DNA of 64,000 bases. Source: Podarcis raffonei (taxonomy: Eukaryota > Chordata > Lepidosauria > Squamata > Lacertidae). The notes beneath the pieces were generated by a model, which worked only from the letters and a program-made list of their open reading frames with translations, was not told where the DNA came from and searched no databases. A program made the position numbers and the translations under genes. Positions within the stretch are counted from its first letter, which is position 1; each line of letters begins with the position of its first letter. Of this stretch, positions 1 through 11,784 are shown one piece after another. The stretch covers positions 21,360,501 to 21,424,500 of the forward strand of contig NC_070602.1 in the NCBI RefSeq assembly GCF_027172205.1, in the 5' to 3' direction.

Positions 1-2749
1 AACTCTACAATTCTATGATTCTAGAAAAGATTCTAAAAAGCCTATGTGAAAGACAGAGGCAAGGAGGAAATGTCTGCCCAAAGCTCATTCTTGCACCCTA
101 CTACAAGTAGAGCCTGTGTTCCGGGGAACAGCGTGAACCAGACCATAATGAAATAATGTCCAAAAGTTATGTAATAATGCTAGAGATTCAAGGAGAGAAT
201 CATACAGCAAAAAAATAAAGAAAGAACACATATCAGTCAAGCCAACAGCATGCTGGTGATGTTCAGCCAGAAATATGACAATAAATGTCTAACTGGAAGA
301 AAATAGAATGGCAAAAAACAACAAGCAAACAAGCAAAACTAGTCTATAGGGGAAAAAACACAACCCATTTTGTTGCAGTTGTTACAGAAAAGCCTGTTCT
401 GAAAAGTGTGGTCAGTCAGGAAGAGGTATTCTATGTGCCACTGAATGTACAGAAAAAACTAGGTGAGGTTGGCATCACTGGTTGGGGGGGGCACAGGGAT
501 GCACCAAGGAACAACTAGACTACCCAAACAAGAAAAGCATGCTAGTGTTGCTACACTGATGACACTCGACACTATTTACCGTATTTCACCATGTGTCTCA
601 AAAAGAAAAGAATTAAAAGCCAAATGTACATACCTCAACCAGAATAAAGGAACACTCGAAAGAATTTGTGTTCCACCAACACGAGACTACAAATTGACCT
701 AATTCTCATGTCATAAGCCATAAACCATGGCTTACTGTGCACAAGCAAATTGCTCCGGTTTTGCCCCGCCCTCTTCCCAGCTCATGCCAGGAGGAAACAA
801 GCCATGACCTTTGGCTTAACGTTACAATCAAAACAGGGACTAAGGTTTGTTGGAACAAACAGGATCAGACGTAACTGTTGTAACACTAAACTATAGGTCA
901 TAGTTTGTTTCTCCCCAGTGTGAGCAAAGAGAGGAGAAACAGCTCAACTCAGTGCATTCATAGTAAACCATGAACTAGAGTATACTATGACAGGTGAACT
1001 GGGCCACTGTATAGTAAAGTGGGGGCGGGGGGGGAGTCAAGAAGAATACAAAACCAGTTAAAAATCCTCTTAAACTTTTAAGAACTGTTAAATATACGGG
1101 TGGCATAGCAATTATCTAGCTACATCAGCAATTATACAATCTTATCTTTTTTTGTTTCAAAAAAATATTTGAGGCCTGCAACCTTCCAATACAATTGCAT
1201 TATTCTCTTTCTCCATCTCTGACAGCTTGCAACGTGTTCTATTCTTGTGAGGCCAAAAAGTGGCAGAAACCTGCCTTGCACATCAGACTGTGCAAACGCT
1301 AAGGGTAGGCATAGAATCACCAATGACAGCCACCAGAGTGGCCTCTACTACAGTGATTGGTGAGCAGACATTGGTCCAATCTCTGCTTACCCAGTCAAGA
1401 CATATAAATATTGGATTGTGTGGAGGTCAGTTCCTTTTGGCTGCCCAAGGAAATGAGATATGGCTCCCATTTGAAAAATAACAAACTATGGTGCAAGAAA
1501 AAAATTTCATTATTTACCATATCTTTTTAAACAACCCCCCCCCCAAAGTTACTAGCCTCCTAAAAGGTTTGTAGCCTGCTAAGACAGGTTAGAGCAGCAG
1601 CAATGGAGTGTTCCATCCATCCTTTGTCTGTCCATTCGCTTTCCTGTATACATTTCCTTTTCATCTAAGTTGACCAGGCAAGTGATTAAATATGACATGG
1701 TTTGCAGACTGGAGGAACAATATTCATGAGGTGGAGGTAGTAGCCATGTACAAAATTATTTTATGTCTCCAAACAACACAAAGGTCACCCAGAGCTATGG
1801 AACCCAATATCTGCATGAACAGTATACTGTTGATAACACTGAAAAAGGTAAATGGTGAATTCAAGCAAGTACTTCCGAATCACATGTGAGTGAGATAATT
1901 AAAAAAAAAAAAAACAGAGCAAGATGATGGCTATTGCCAGTTAGGAACTATTATCAGAAGCATAAGTGGCAGATAAAAATGCTGGCTTAAAAAGTGACAA
2001 ATAGATTATATTAGCAGAGCACATTTTAAAGAACGAGACAAACATGGCTCTGGAGCACTCTAAAAATAACTGATCAAACTGAAAGGAAGCTTACAGCTGG
2101 CACTTCAATTAGTGAGCATTGTATAAAAATGCAAGTTTAAATGAAAATCTTTCAGAACAGCACCTCCTTCAAAGATGATATCTACATGAAAGTCAAAGGA
2201 AGCCCATGTTTCGGACAGTAAATGTTCAAGGCAGTTAAACATCTGTTAAGAAAGAATTTCAAGCAGACTGGGTGGGGAAGGGTACCAGATGATTGTGTCA
2301 ATGTTATCTGCATCTCTGCATTTCTCAGGTGCTACACAACAAATCCTTTAAAACATTAAGTTGTACTATGGAGTTAGTCAATGTGAAATCTTATTAATAC
2401 CACCACACAATTTGGTGACCCTCAAAAAGAAAAACAATAGCAGCCCAACTCATCAGAGGGAAGGACCATAGTAGAAAGTAGCCAACTTAATAGAAAGTAG
2501 CTAAGCATCTGTGCATGCCCATCGTTTCTTCATGCTCTACGTGCATGAAGGGCCTTATACAAATTTAATAAATAAAATGCTACCATCACACATTTTAAAC
2601 TTTCTTCCATGGTGTTATTCCAAACCTATTTTTTTTTAAAAAAACAAACCTAAATACCCCTTTAAAAACCCCCATGAAGCATGGAGATGGAAACATTTAG
2701 AGAAAAAGTAACATTACAAAACCCTCTACAACATTATCTGAAGAAATAC
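1..2749 (-). other. PPP4R4: PPP4R4 intron 2 (partial)
   Basis: This stretch is downstream of PPP4R4 exon 2 on the minus strand and runs off the window. I looked for exon 3 (expected to continue with AGQDVQG-like residues from the human protein as I recall it) and found no match, so the intron is longer than 2.7 kb. The first 25 bases resemble a CR1-type tail (ATTCTATG units). The rest is AT-rich with short homopolymers and no coding signal I can support. Confidence 0.6.
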
Positions 2750-2823
2750 CTGAGTAGATATACAGCCCTTTCAATATCATTGAGTTCTTCATCAACTGTC
2801 AATCTCTCTATTTCTTCTGGTGT
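2750..2823 (-). CDS. PPP4R4: PPP4R4 coding exon 2
   Basis: The 74-nt exon reads TPEEIERLTVDEELNDIERA then VYLL, with a final codon split after two bases. It matches residues just after RRSLK in human PPP4R4 as I remember it, differing mainly by E/D and N/S changes. The acceptor is CAG before ACA (2824-2825 on the minus strand) and the donor is CAG|GTATTT at 2750/2749. PPP4R4 is a HEAT-repeat regulatory subunit of protein phosphatase 4; this piece is the acidic N-terminal lead-in before the HEAT repeats. Phase fits exon 1, which ends on a whole codon. Confidence 0.93.
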
Positions 2824-3079
2824 CTGTCAAGTGTGAAACACAAATTAACATAATTAACATCTCAAGTCCATGCTTGAATCTGTTAACAACTACTTCCATC
2901 CCAAGTTTACAGTACATAAATATACTTAATCATTGAGATCACTGTGACTTATTCCTGAGTGACTATGCCTAGGATGATGCTGTTAATTATGCTGTACAGC
3001 TCGAAACACAAATAAGTTAAATCAGAGTACATGAAATTAAAAAGATGCCAATGGAAAATTAAGCTCCTGCTTAATTGGT

Positions 3080-3260
3080 TATGAAGCTGTCTTGTATGAG
3101 TCAGACCATTGATCCATTTAGCTCAATATGATCTATACCAACTAGCATCTGCTTTCCAAGCTCTTAGGTAAGGGTCTTTCCTGACCCTGCTAACTAGAGA
3201 TAGTAAGAACTGAAGCTAGGATTTTGTGCATGCAAAACATGTGGTCTATAGCTGTCCCCT
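3080..3260 (-). repeat. tRNA-derived SINE fragment, reverse
   Basis: A diverged copy of a dispersed squamate SINE lies in PPP4R4 intron 1. It carries the recognisable 'gaagctgtcttgtatgagtc' start, 'cagaccattgatcca', and the remnant of a reversed tRNA-like head near the 3240 end. The better preserved copies in this window are at 15015-15220 (reverse) and 23535-23720 (forward). It is old, with no clear target-site duplication. Confidence 0.5.
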
Positions 3261-3741
3261 TCCTCAGTTTCTGAATCAGAATGTCAGGCTGTAATTTTTA
3301 ACTCACTTTCTCTGGAACAGTCTCCTGGAAGTCTATAAACAGTTCCAGGGTTTTGAGGCCTTTGGTTTTTAATACTCAGAATCTCTGTTAACATTTCAAA
3401 AATTAGGTAGTGCACTTTTTAAAAATCAGGAATAGTCCCCCCCCCCCATTTATTAAACTACATCCTGAAAGAAAGGAAAGGGAAAAGATCCCAAATTATA
3501 TAATCACAAAACCTAATTCAAGTTAAAGCAGTTTATATCTAGTATTTCTTCCCTCACCTCACATTTAAAACCCCATTTCTGAAATAATTCTACTGTCGGA
3601 TGACATGATTTAATGCCCTTATCTGTGCAAACTATCTCTTCATTGTAAAACAAGCTGAGCCTGCACATAGCAGATAGTAGTACCATTTGTTTAATAGATT
3701 CCAATCTGAAATAACTGCAGTTTGATTAGAAAGTACAGTTT

Positions 3742-3780
<39 letters not shown>

Positions 3781-3789
3781 GGAGAGGGG
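3742..3789. repeat. (TA)n(GA)n microsatellite beside PPP4R4 donor
   Basis: About eight TA units are followed by about eleven AG units and a short GA-rich tail. On the PPP4R4 sense strand this reads as a CT-rich pyrimidine tract that starts about five nucleotides past the exon 1 donor, followed by a TA run. It is in intron 1. Confidence 0.95.
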
Positions 3790-3794
3790 TATAC

Positions 3795-3914
3795 CTTTAG
3801 ACTCCTGCGTACTGGCCTTTCAATAATAGTAAGTTCCTGCAGATCTTCTATATAACCAAATAGATTGTTCTGGCTAAAATCCATTTTGTAGGAGAAGATG
3901 ATTATCGGATGCAT
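3795..3914 (-). CDS. PPP4R4: PPP4R4 coding exon 1 (N-terminus of protein phosphatase 4 regulatory subunit 4)
   Basis: The exon encodes 40 residues. The first methionine is at 3912-3914 (MHPIIIFSYK), and a second in-frame methionine at 3882-3884 starts MDFSQNNLFGYIEDLQEL, followed by TIIERPVRRSLK. The donor is AAG|GTATAC at 3795/3794. An in-frame TAG at 3918-3920 closes the frame upstream, so the start must be one of the two methionines. I favour the upstream one because human PPP4R4, as I recall it, also begins MHP about nine residues before MDFSQ, and the MHP triplet is kept here although the spacer is not. The protein binds the PP4 catalytic subunit in the cytoplasm. The exon sits at the edge of a CpG island. 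Identity is very sure; the choice of start is less so. Confidence 0.93.
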
Positions 3915-3919
3915 GTACT

Positions 3920-5700
3920 AGGTTGGAGGTCCAGTCTTTGACAAAACCAGGGTTGAGTGCAAGCTTCACATTGCACTGAGGCCAGAGAGAGGGAGAGAGG
4001 GTGGGAGAGAGAGAGGAGAGAGCAAGCAGGCAACAAACACCCTCTCCTCGTCTTAAAAGGATGCACTGGTGGAGGTGGGCGAGTAGAGGCTGCTCTGCTG
4101 CTGCTGCTCTTGCTGCTTCCTCCTCCTCCTCCTCTTCGTAGGACGCTACTGAGCCCCCACCGCCCAGGAGGAGCCTCAGCAAACACAATGCGGCACCAGC
4201 ACAGCCCGCCGCCGTTGCTGCTCCAAGAGCATCACTCGCCACTCAGCCCAGGCTCCGGCAAGGAAACTTTCACTCCTGCTGCTGCTTCACTTTCGCCTCA
4301 GTCCCTCCAGCGTTTCCAGGGAGAAGGAGACACCAACATCTCCCTTCCTCCTCCTCCACCTCCTCCACCACACATACGCATATACGCACGTCCTCCTTTC
4401 ACTTCGCTCCTGCTTGCTTTTCTCTCCCTCTCTCTTTTTGGTGGGGGCGCTAAGGGTGGAAATGCAAGGCGTGGGGTGGGGGGGGGGGTGGAGTCGGATC
4501 TGAGGCTGCAACTTTTCTCCTCTTTGGCCCAGGAAAGGAGGCAGATCTTGGGACCCCCTGCTCCAGGACAGATGGGGGCAGGTGCCCACCTGAAAGCTAA
4601 CACTGAAGAGGGTTTTGCAGTGGGGGGGGGGGATGGAGGCGAAATCGACAACTTCTTCCCCGAACGAGTGCAAAGGGATTATTGGTTTGTATTTTAAATG
4701 TAAATTTAGGGGGCGTGCGGATTAGAGGGACCTGCACCCCCGCAAGAAGGGTTGGTTGGGGAGGGCAGGCGCCGTTTCCTAGATGCTCCAAGAACAGGGG
4801 AGATTTCCCGGGGGGGGGGACGGGGTGGTTTGGGTGGCAGAACGGGGAGGTGGGCGAATGACAAGATTTATAGCCCTTTTTTTGTAGGGCGGGAAAGATG
4901 GATTGGGGGGGGGGCGCTTACGGAGGGAAACGCAGCGACTCTATCATATATATAAGCCCGAGAGTGCGGTGCGTTCCCACCCCCGCCAAAGGAGCGGCTC
5001 TCCTGCCTTCCCGCCGCCCCCGAAGCGCAGCGATTCCCCCGCCCCCCTCTTGGTGACGGGCCAGGATGGGGCTCCGCGAGCGGAGAGAGAGACAAGAGAG
5101 CGCCAAGCCGGGAAGGCCGGATGCCAACCCCGGGAGATGCTGGGCCACTTAGGGCCCTTCCGAGGGACGCGGCTTCATGGGCCCAGGCGGGCTGCCTGCT
5201 TTCCCTCGCCCTGCAGCTCCCAGAGGCGCCGCGCTCCCTCCCCCGCGACTCGAGGAGCCCGAGGGGCGAGGGAGCCGGAGCCGCCTTCGCCTCCGCGGGC
5301 AGTGTGGCAGCGCCGAGCCCGTCGCCAGGGCAACGAAGCCGCTACAGAGGCCCCGGAGGGGCAAAAAGGGCCGACCCGAACGCGCCAATATCGCAACGCG
5401 CCCGGAAAGACGGTCCAGGCACATCATATATACAGTATTATATTATATATGACGGGCCAAGGCTCCGTTTCGGCTTAATTTGTTGTTTCCCACCCCTCTC
5501 CCTGAGGTAAATTTGACATTCCCGTTTGCCACATGGGCCCGCCTCATGAGGAAACTAGCCGCCGCCGCCGCCTGCTACGCGCACTGTCAACCCCTTTGCC
5601 CCGCTTCAGGTGGTGAAGGATAAAACGGCGTTTTTAATCCACGGCTGCTGGCCGTTCGTTGGCTGCTCTCTTCCCCCTCGGGAGGGGGGTGGTCACGTGC
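3920..5700 (-). promoter_or_regulatory. PPP4R4: CpG-island promoter region of PPP4R4
   Basis: A long GC-rich stretch with many CpGs (densest about 4930-5600) lies directly upstream of PPP4R4 exon 1. It contains GA- and CT-rich tracts (3980-4020, 4110-4135), Sp/KLF-type C-rich boxes, and several long G runs on the plus strand (4441-4495, 4621-4635, 4809-4825, 4904-4915). A TATA-like string occurs at 4943-4952. Long open frames on both strands here are low-complexity (runs of Leu, Pro, Glu) and antisense or non-coding. The transcription start cannot be placed from sequence. Confidence 0.75.
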
Positions 5701-5939
5701 TCAGGGACCAAGGGCCGGCCCACCTGTAAGACAAGGTGAGGTGATGGCCTCAGGGGGGCAAGGATCAGCAGGGGCAGCAGACCTGGCCTCCAAGGAACGC
5801 ATCACCCGCTGACACAGCGACAGCAGCGCACTCTGTGAAAGCCAAATCTGCCCCCTTATTAGCAACATGCGCACACCACCATGCCACCTGTACAACAGGC
5901 CTCACAATGGTTTGCCTCAAGTGCCAAAATGTATTGGCC

Positions 5940-6150
5940 CTGCTTCCCATTGGGACGTCTGGTTGGGCGCTGTGAAAACAGGAGGCTGGACCAGATCTTC
6001 TTCTTTATTGAATTCATATACCGCCCTATACCCAGAGGTCTCAGGGCAGTTCACAGAAGAAAATATGTACTCAAAATATAGGCCACTGGCCTGATCCAGC
6101 AGGGCCTCCTTATGCTCTTGGGCCTCCCCTGCCAAAACAAAAAAAAGGCA
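5940..6150 (+). repeat. LINE-type 3' fragment interrupted by another repeat
   Basis: The piece 'ggaggctggaccaga' before 6000 and 'ggccactggcctgatccagcagg' after 6080 belong to one dispersed squamate repeat tail (other copies at 13980, 24040, 51050 and reversed at 9315 and 61785). They are separated by about 80 bases containing 'tattgaattcatataccgcc' and 'ggcagttcacagaa', a second dispersed repeat also seen near 21545-21640 and 29900-29960. Confidence 0.5.
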
Positions 6151-6194
6151 GCAAGGCAGAATAGTGTAGTATTATTATTTCCCTTAATCTGGAC

Positions 6195-6235
6195 ACTATA
6201 CTTCTGTTGATGCAGCCTAGAATAGCATTAGCTTT

Positions 6236-6269
<34 letters not shown>

Positions 6270-6440
6270 GGCATCACACTGTTGGCTTATGTTAAGCTTC
6301 TGGTCCGCCAAGACTACTAGATCCTTTTCACATGTATTGCTAGCAAGCCAGGTGCCCCCCATCTTATATTTGTTCAGCTGGTTATCACTGCCTAAGTTTA
6401 GCACCTTACATTTGTCCCTATTGAAATTCATCTTTAGTTT
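6195..6440 (-). repeat. CR1 LINE fragment (reverse transcriptase end)
   Basis: Read on the minus strand it encodes MNFNRDKCKVLNLG, YKMGGTWLASNTCEKDL and LNISQQCDA. These match, in order, the CR1 ORF2 copy at 53781-56576 ([40 protein letters not shown]). The copy is short and diverged. Its left part has been replaced by a GCT expansion. Confidence 0.85.
6238..6269. repeat. (GCT)n trinucleotide repeat inside CR1 fragment
   Basis: Ten to eleven uninterrupted GCT units lie where the intact CR1 reads [11 protein letters not shown]. On the LINE strand they read as GCA (poly-alanine). The repeat probably grew from GCA codons in the parental element. Confidence 0.95.
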
Positions 6441-6449
6441 TTTGCATCA

Positions 6450-9300
6450 ACCCAGGCCCATTGGCCACTGTAATGAGACAGGCCACCTTATGGGCACATA
6501 CATCCATGTGGGAGCTTCATTTGCAAGCTGGTCCTTGGTCACTGACAACAGTTAAGGTTGCCATGTTTCAAAAGATTGAAGATTGTGGAGCATTTTTTGC
6601 AGAATCTCAAAAAAAGTAGTTTTTGAGCTATTTTTAAAGCCAAATCCCAGCTATATCTGGGAAATTACAGACATAAAAAAAAAAAAGTGAGCCTGCATTG
6701 TTTTGTAGATGCTGTAAAAAGCTTGCATGCATGAGGAGTACCCTTCCACAATAAACACCTATCTGGAAGCACACTGAGAGTTGCTTTGGTTCATGGTAAA
6801 GAAATCGTTAAATGTGGTGGTGTTTCCTCACTTCTGCACCCCCAGGCAGGATGGAACAAGTCCTAGATGTCTCTGCAACTTGCCCATACTGCTGTGGGGA
6901 CATAAACAATTTCTTATTCCACTGCTTATACTTCAGAAGTCACTTTTAAGAATCAGGCAGCTCTGAATATGCAAAGAGACAGGAGGGACAACCCCTTTGG
7001 AATGTGCTACCCAAGGCAAACCTTTCATGCTGTTTCATGTTAAGGTTGGGCCTGGAGGTGGTTGCTTCCTAATTAGGCATGTCAAAATTCATTTTCAATA
7101 ATAAGATGTAATGGAAGACTGAATACACTTTTACTGGCACTTTATATATTTATTGGTGAGCCCGCCAATTTAATTAGTCAATTAACTGTTACTTTTAACC
7201 AATAAATGTCAATTAATCTGTTCGCATAGAGCACTGGAGAATCAGAACTAGATACACAGATTTTCATCGTACAGATCCTACAAAGGGCAGGGTGAACTGA
7301 CATTCCCTGGGGAAAATTCTGCCAAGAGTTGCTAGGAATAAATATGGAGAACCAATTTCCTCAATTTTGTGTTCTCACTGGGCTGGGAGACCTCAGGCCT
7401 TGGGGCTGGATGTGGCCTTCCAGGTCACACTGTCTGGCAAGCACAGAGTCTCCCAAGTCCATGCACCCTCACCAGCCCTGCAGTCTCCTTGAGTTGTTTT
7501 TTGTTTGTTTGTTTTGCTGGGCTGGAAATTTTCCTCTTCCATGGAGAGATGTGTGAGGAGGGTACAGAACCCTCTGAGTTGTGTGTGACTGGAATGTTGC
7601 CATCAGCTCAAAGGCAAGAATTGCATTTGTTGTTGCTCTACACAGCACAGGTTTGTGCACATGTACCATACCCCATGGCAGCAGGGCCCCCGGACTCTTA
7701 GCTTTCGTTTTAAAAAGTAAGGAATAATAATCTGAGATGTACTTAATGTTGAAAAGAAACAGGGTTATACCACAGATAGGGTAAAATGATTAAAATGACA
7801 TACACCCTGAACAAGCAGACATTGGTCATTACTCTCCATGAACATAGATAACAGTGTGATTCTGCCCTGACATCTTTATGGCTCGCATCCTATTTGTCTG
7901 GCATTTTCTATTTGAGTTGAGTTCTATTTGAGTTTAAATTCCTTGAAAGCTCTCTAGAGCATTACGTCACAGGCACAGAGTTTTGAAAGCATCTCAGGAA
8001 AAGGCAGAAATAAAGAGGAACAAACAGGGACAGTTATTTATCAGGGACAGGTAGCAGAAAACAGGCACAGTTGGTCATGGATAGCAAGCGTATGGCACCG
8101 GAGATGAGCATTTGGGAACAGCAGGCAAGCAAGGTTTGAAGTGAAGGAGGGGCACGCTTTCACTCACAGTATGGAAAGGCCTGAGTGCTATTGTACAAAC
8201 GGAACAGCATTAATTACAGGAGATACCTCCATTTATACAGATGGATTTAGGGTTACACCCCAAGGCTACAAGCCCCAAATTACTCTGCTGTTGCTGAAAG
8301 CCGTACTGAAAAATGATTTCAGTAGACATTCTTGCGCTCAAAATGCTTTGCTGCTAGTGCATTGCCTCTCTGGACTCCTGTAACTCTTCCTTTTCCTCCA
8401 TGTTATGCTGGATAACTCACTACACTAACAGGAAATGGTAGACCGACTGACCCCACAAGGCTTGGGGCAGGGGGAAATCAAATTATGTGAAATATTATTT
8501 GACTTCATGCACATTCTAATTATACTTTTTATACTAAGCAGATACTAAGATGCAAGAGAACAACCAGTAATGTTTCTGCAAATGAAAATAATGAAACTAT
8601 GAAGCAGTAGTTTCTTAGCAACAAACTGGAAGCTGTGTTAAGTAATGTTCTTATTTTTATCGGGGCTTGTGTGTATTGGCAGTTTGGCATCTCTATTCTA
8701 GGATTTTTTATACGTGCAGATATTTCACTTCCCCCACCCTCTCCCTTGCCATATATATGAGGAGGTTATGATGACAACAATGATTGCTACCTTTTATCCA
8801 GATAGGTGCACTGTGCATTTAGCAACTGCCCAATATGTAGTAATTCAGCTAGGACAGTTTTTTCTGTAGATTGAAAAACAGTAATGAGGTCTAGTCTGTT
8901 GAAGTTCTGGCAGTTGTGCAGCTTTGAAAGGCACAAATGTTTTGTCAAGAAAAGGAGAAAGAAACCAACACTTAAAATGACAACATATTTAAAGTAGGAA
9001 TTTCACCTAGTGAAAACAGTTTGTTTTACTAATGTAGGAAAAGCCTCAAAAGTACCATCTCTTTTTTTCTTTACCAAAAACACATGGGCTCTACTGAATG
9101 GTAGTATCTGTATGTGTTTTGGCTATAGAGATCTTCATCTCCCAAGAGCAAGCAGGACTCCAGTCCTATGAAGAAAGGCTGCACCACATTCAGAAGACAA
9201 TGTAGCCTTTGACAGTTGTCACAGTTTGTGCAAGAGAGAGCAAGGCAACACCCATGACACCCACATCCCCATTGGCTCTACGAGTCCTAATTTGGGAGAA
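6450..9300. other. Intergenic, no supported gene
   Basis: No recognisable coding exon, RNA gene or well preserved repeat was seen. Open frames here are short and have no family resemblance. Near 9260-9330 the text 'gggatagaaatgcatttaataaataaac' resembles the tail of a dispersed LINE. Confidence 0.5.
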
Positions 9301-9314
9301 AAGTGGGATAGAAA

Positions 9315-9475
9315 TGCATTTAATAAATAAACATAAGGTGACCCTGCTGGATCAGACCATGTAGACCTCCTATGGGAAACCTGCAAACAAGCTGGAAATG
9401 AGTGCAGCAGCACTCTGACCAGCTGCAGTTCCCAGCAATGTGTAATTCCCCTACAATCCAAGTGTTTTGTGGGTG
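9315..9475 (-). repeat. Dispersed LINE-type 3' fragment, reverse
   Basis: 'ggtgaccctgctggatcaga' followed by a diverged body matches, in reverse, the repeat tail seen at 24450-24960 and 61785-62000. It is a relic. Confidence 0.5.
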
Positions 9476-10178
9476 CATGTATATAGAGGTAAGTCTGCTC
9501 TACATGCATCAACTCCCTCTGGATGCAGAACTCTTATCTATGCTTCACTCTGTCCTTCATACCATGAGCATCCATGGGGTAGGGGGATTCCTCACCAATC
9601 TCACCCACCTCTGGATGAACGATAATTTCTGAATCCCCTGCTTTCTTTTTTTAAAAAAAGTCTAACAGTTCTAGAACCTAAGGTATAAGACAAATTTGTA
9701 CATGCACTATTCTTTCCATTATTTTTATATAGTGAGAAACTGGCTTGCCTGCCCCCTTCAGTGTTTTACTTGGTCAGTCTTCTCCTCTAGAAAAACTCCT
9801 ACAGACTCCCATGCTTCACACAATTAATCACACAAGGGGACAGGAACTAGGACTGAACAGGACTACTATTCCCTATCACTACTACTCTTCTTCAGAAGAA
9901 GCTATGCCAATATTACAAGAACTTAGCACCAGGTAGGGCCAACACATTTAACCAACTGCACCTGGTGGGTGGAAGTTTATATGCATCGATCTAGAAGTTT
10001 GCAAATAACCTGGGAAACTCTTCTGCACAGCCCAGATGGAGCAGATAAGGATACCACCATTGATAATATCAAAAGCTGCTGAAAAGTCAAAATGAACAGG
10101 GACACATTTTCCCTGTTTCTATCCTGACATCATACAGAGCAATCAATGCCATCTTTAAATATTTTAAGGGCTGTCACA

Positions 10179-10671
10179 TAGAATCATAGAGTTGGAAGAG
10201 ACCACAAGGGCCATCGAGTCCAACCCCCTGCCAAGCAGGAAACACCATCAGAGCACTCCTGACATATGGTTGTCAAGCCTCTGCTTAAAGACCTCCAAAG
10301 AAGGAGACTCCACCACACTCCTTGGCAGCAAATTCCACTGTCAAACAGCTCTTACTGTCAGGAAGTTCTTCCTAATGTTTAGGTGGAATCTTCTTTCATG
10401 TAGTTTGGATCCATTGCTCCGTGTCCGCTTCTCTGGAGCAGCAGAAAACAACCTTTCTCCCTCCTCTATGTGACATCCTTTTATATATTTGAACATGGCT
10501 ATCATATCACCCCTTAGCCTCCTCTTCTCCAGGCTAAACATGCCCAGCTCCCTTAGCCGTTCCTCATAAGGCATCATTTCCAGGCCTTTGACCATTTTGT
10601 TGCCCTCCTCTGGACACGTTCCAGTTTGTCAGTGTCCTTCTTGAACTGTGGTGCCCAGAACTGGACACAGT
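10179..10671 (-). mobile_element. CR1 LINE 3' fragment
   Basis: This is the reverse complement of the last roughly 490 bases of CR1. The minus strand encodes [10 protein letters not shown]-like, [20 protein letters not shown] and [20 protein letters not shown] segments and ends in ATTCTATG-type units at 10179. It closely matches the CR1 at 53398-57138, so it is fairly young and 5' truncated. Confidence 0.92.
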
Positions 10672-10687
10672 AAGAGGGAACATTATT

Positions 10688-10930
10688 GTTTTCTCCTGCT
10701 CTGAAGGGTAGGACTCGAGGCAACAGCTTCAAGTTGTGAGAAAGGAGATTCCAACTAAACATTTGAAAAAACTTTCTGAGAGTAAGAGGTGGCGGACTCT
10801 CCTTCCTTGGGAGGTTTTTAAGCAGATTTTGGATGGCCATCTGTCATGGATGCTTTAGCTAAGATTCCTGCATTGCATGGAGTTGGACTAGATGACCCTT
10901 GGGTCCCTTCCAGCTCTAAGATTCTATGAA
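10688..10930 (+). repeat. Older CR1/L3-type LINE 3' end
   Basis: The plus strand carries a diverged LINE end: 'gcatggagttggactagatg', 'cccttccagctctaag' and a final ATTCTATGA. It meets the younger reversed CR1 fragment head-on at about 10672. Confidence 0.75.
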
Positions 10931-11784
10931 TGCAGTTAGTTCCTGTACCATAACCAGGTCTAAACCCCAACTGTAATGGATTTAGAAAATCAGTTTCCTC
11001 CAAGAGCGCCTGGATCTGGTTTGTGACTCAAGAACCTTGATATTGGTTGTTTAGTTGATATGAGTCGGAGACTCATAATGACGTTTTGATAACTTGAAGG
11101 CAGGCATTATGACTCAGACAGAAGTTATAATAGTATGGCACTTAAGTTCTGGACTATTGTGAATTTTTTTGCTTCACTGAAGCCCTTAAGGCTTTATAAA
11201 CGCCTTTCAAAAAGGGCCTCATTTTTATTCATCATTTGCTCTCTAAATTTCAACCGTGTCTTCTAAGCTGAAATCAAGGAGGCTTACAAAACACAATGAA
11301 TATTTAAGAAACACAAACATAATCATTATCCTAAAACCTTGATGTTCTGTTAATCAGGTGGCACAAGATCACATTACATAAAACCACTAAATAAATACAT
11401 AAAAATGTGAGCCAGTCTCTCAAAAGAAAATGTCTCCTTGAGGTTCAAAATCAATTGACACAAGTAATTTCTGTGGAAGGGATTTCCTCATAAGGTGTTT
11501 GTAATAGCATTGAAAAATTATAAGTAGAAACCGTTTTCCAGTTAAGTTGTAAAGAAAGGGCTTGACAAAAAAATTGTTTAATTCATTAAGGCCCTGAATT
11601 CTTTTTATGTAACAATGTTTGTGCAGCTGGTAGGGAAGACTGGGAACTTCATGTGTTACAACTTTCAAATTCTTTAAAGCGTGTTGTACTTTAAAGAACT
11701 GGCATGATATGTAATTCTGTCGATTTGAAGGCGTAATGCTTCAAGGAGTCAGGAGTCAAATGTGAAACTGCTGATCTTCTAATG

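Larger units (their letters stand above)
9985..11035. repeat. Older dispersed repeat split by CR1 pieces
   Basis: Sequence at 9985-10165 ('gataatatcaaaagctgctg', 'atcaatgcc') and at 10931-11035 ('ccataaccaggtctaaaccc', 'tttcctccaagagcgcctgg') looks like one dispersed squamate repeat, recognised from memory, whose middle is now occupied by two CR1-type fragments. Confidence 0.4.

Noticed and set aside
720-1010. DNA transposon with 'aaccatggctt'-type palindromic words
   Set aside because: Words such as 'aaccatg' recur, but I could not find paired termini or a target duplication.
1132-1323. PPP4R4 exon 3 on the minus strand (contains SDVQG)
   Set aside because: Only four residues match by chance; splice sites and the rest of the sequence do not fit.
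3957-4697. Long plus-strand open frame of about 246 codons
   Set aside because: It is built of Leu, Pro, Glu and Gly runs from CT/GA and G-rich tracts of the PPP4R4 CpG island, antisense to the gene, with no family resemblance.
4903-5510. Overlapping open frames on both strands
   Set aside because: GC-rich DNA with few stop codons; low-complexity composition and no domain.
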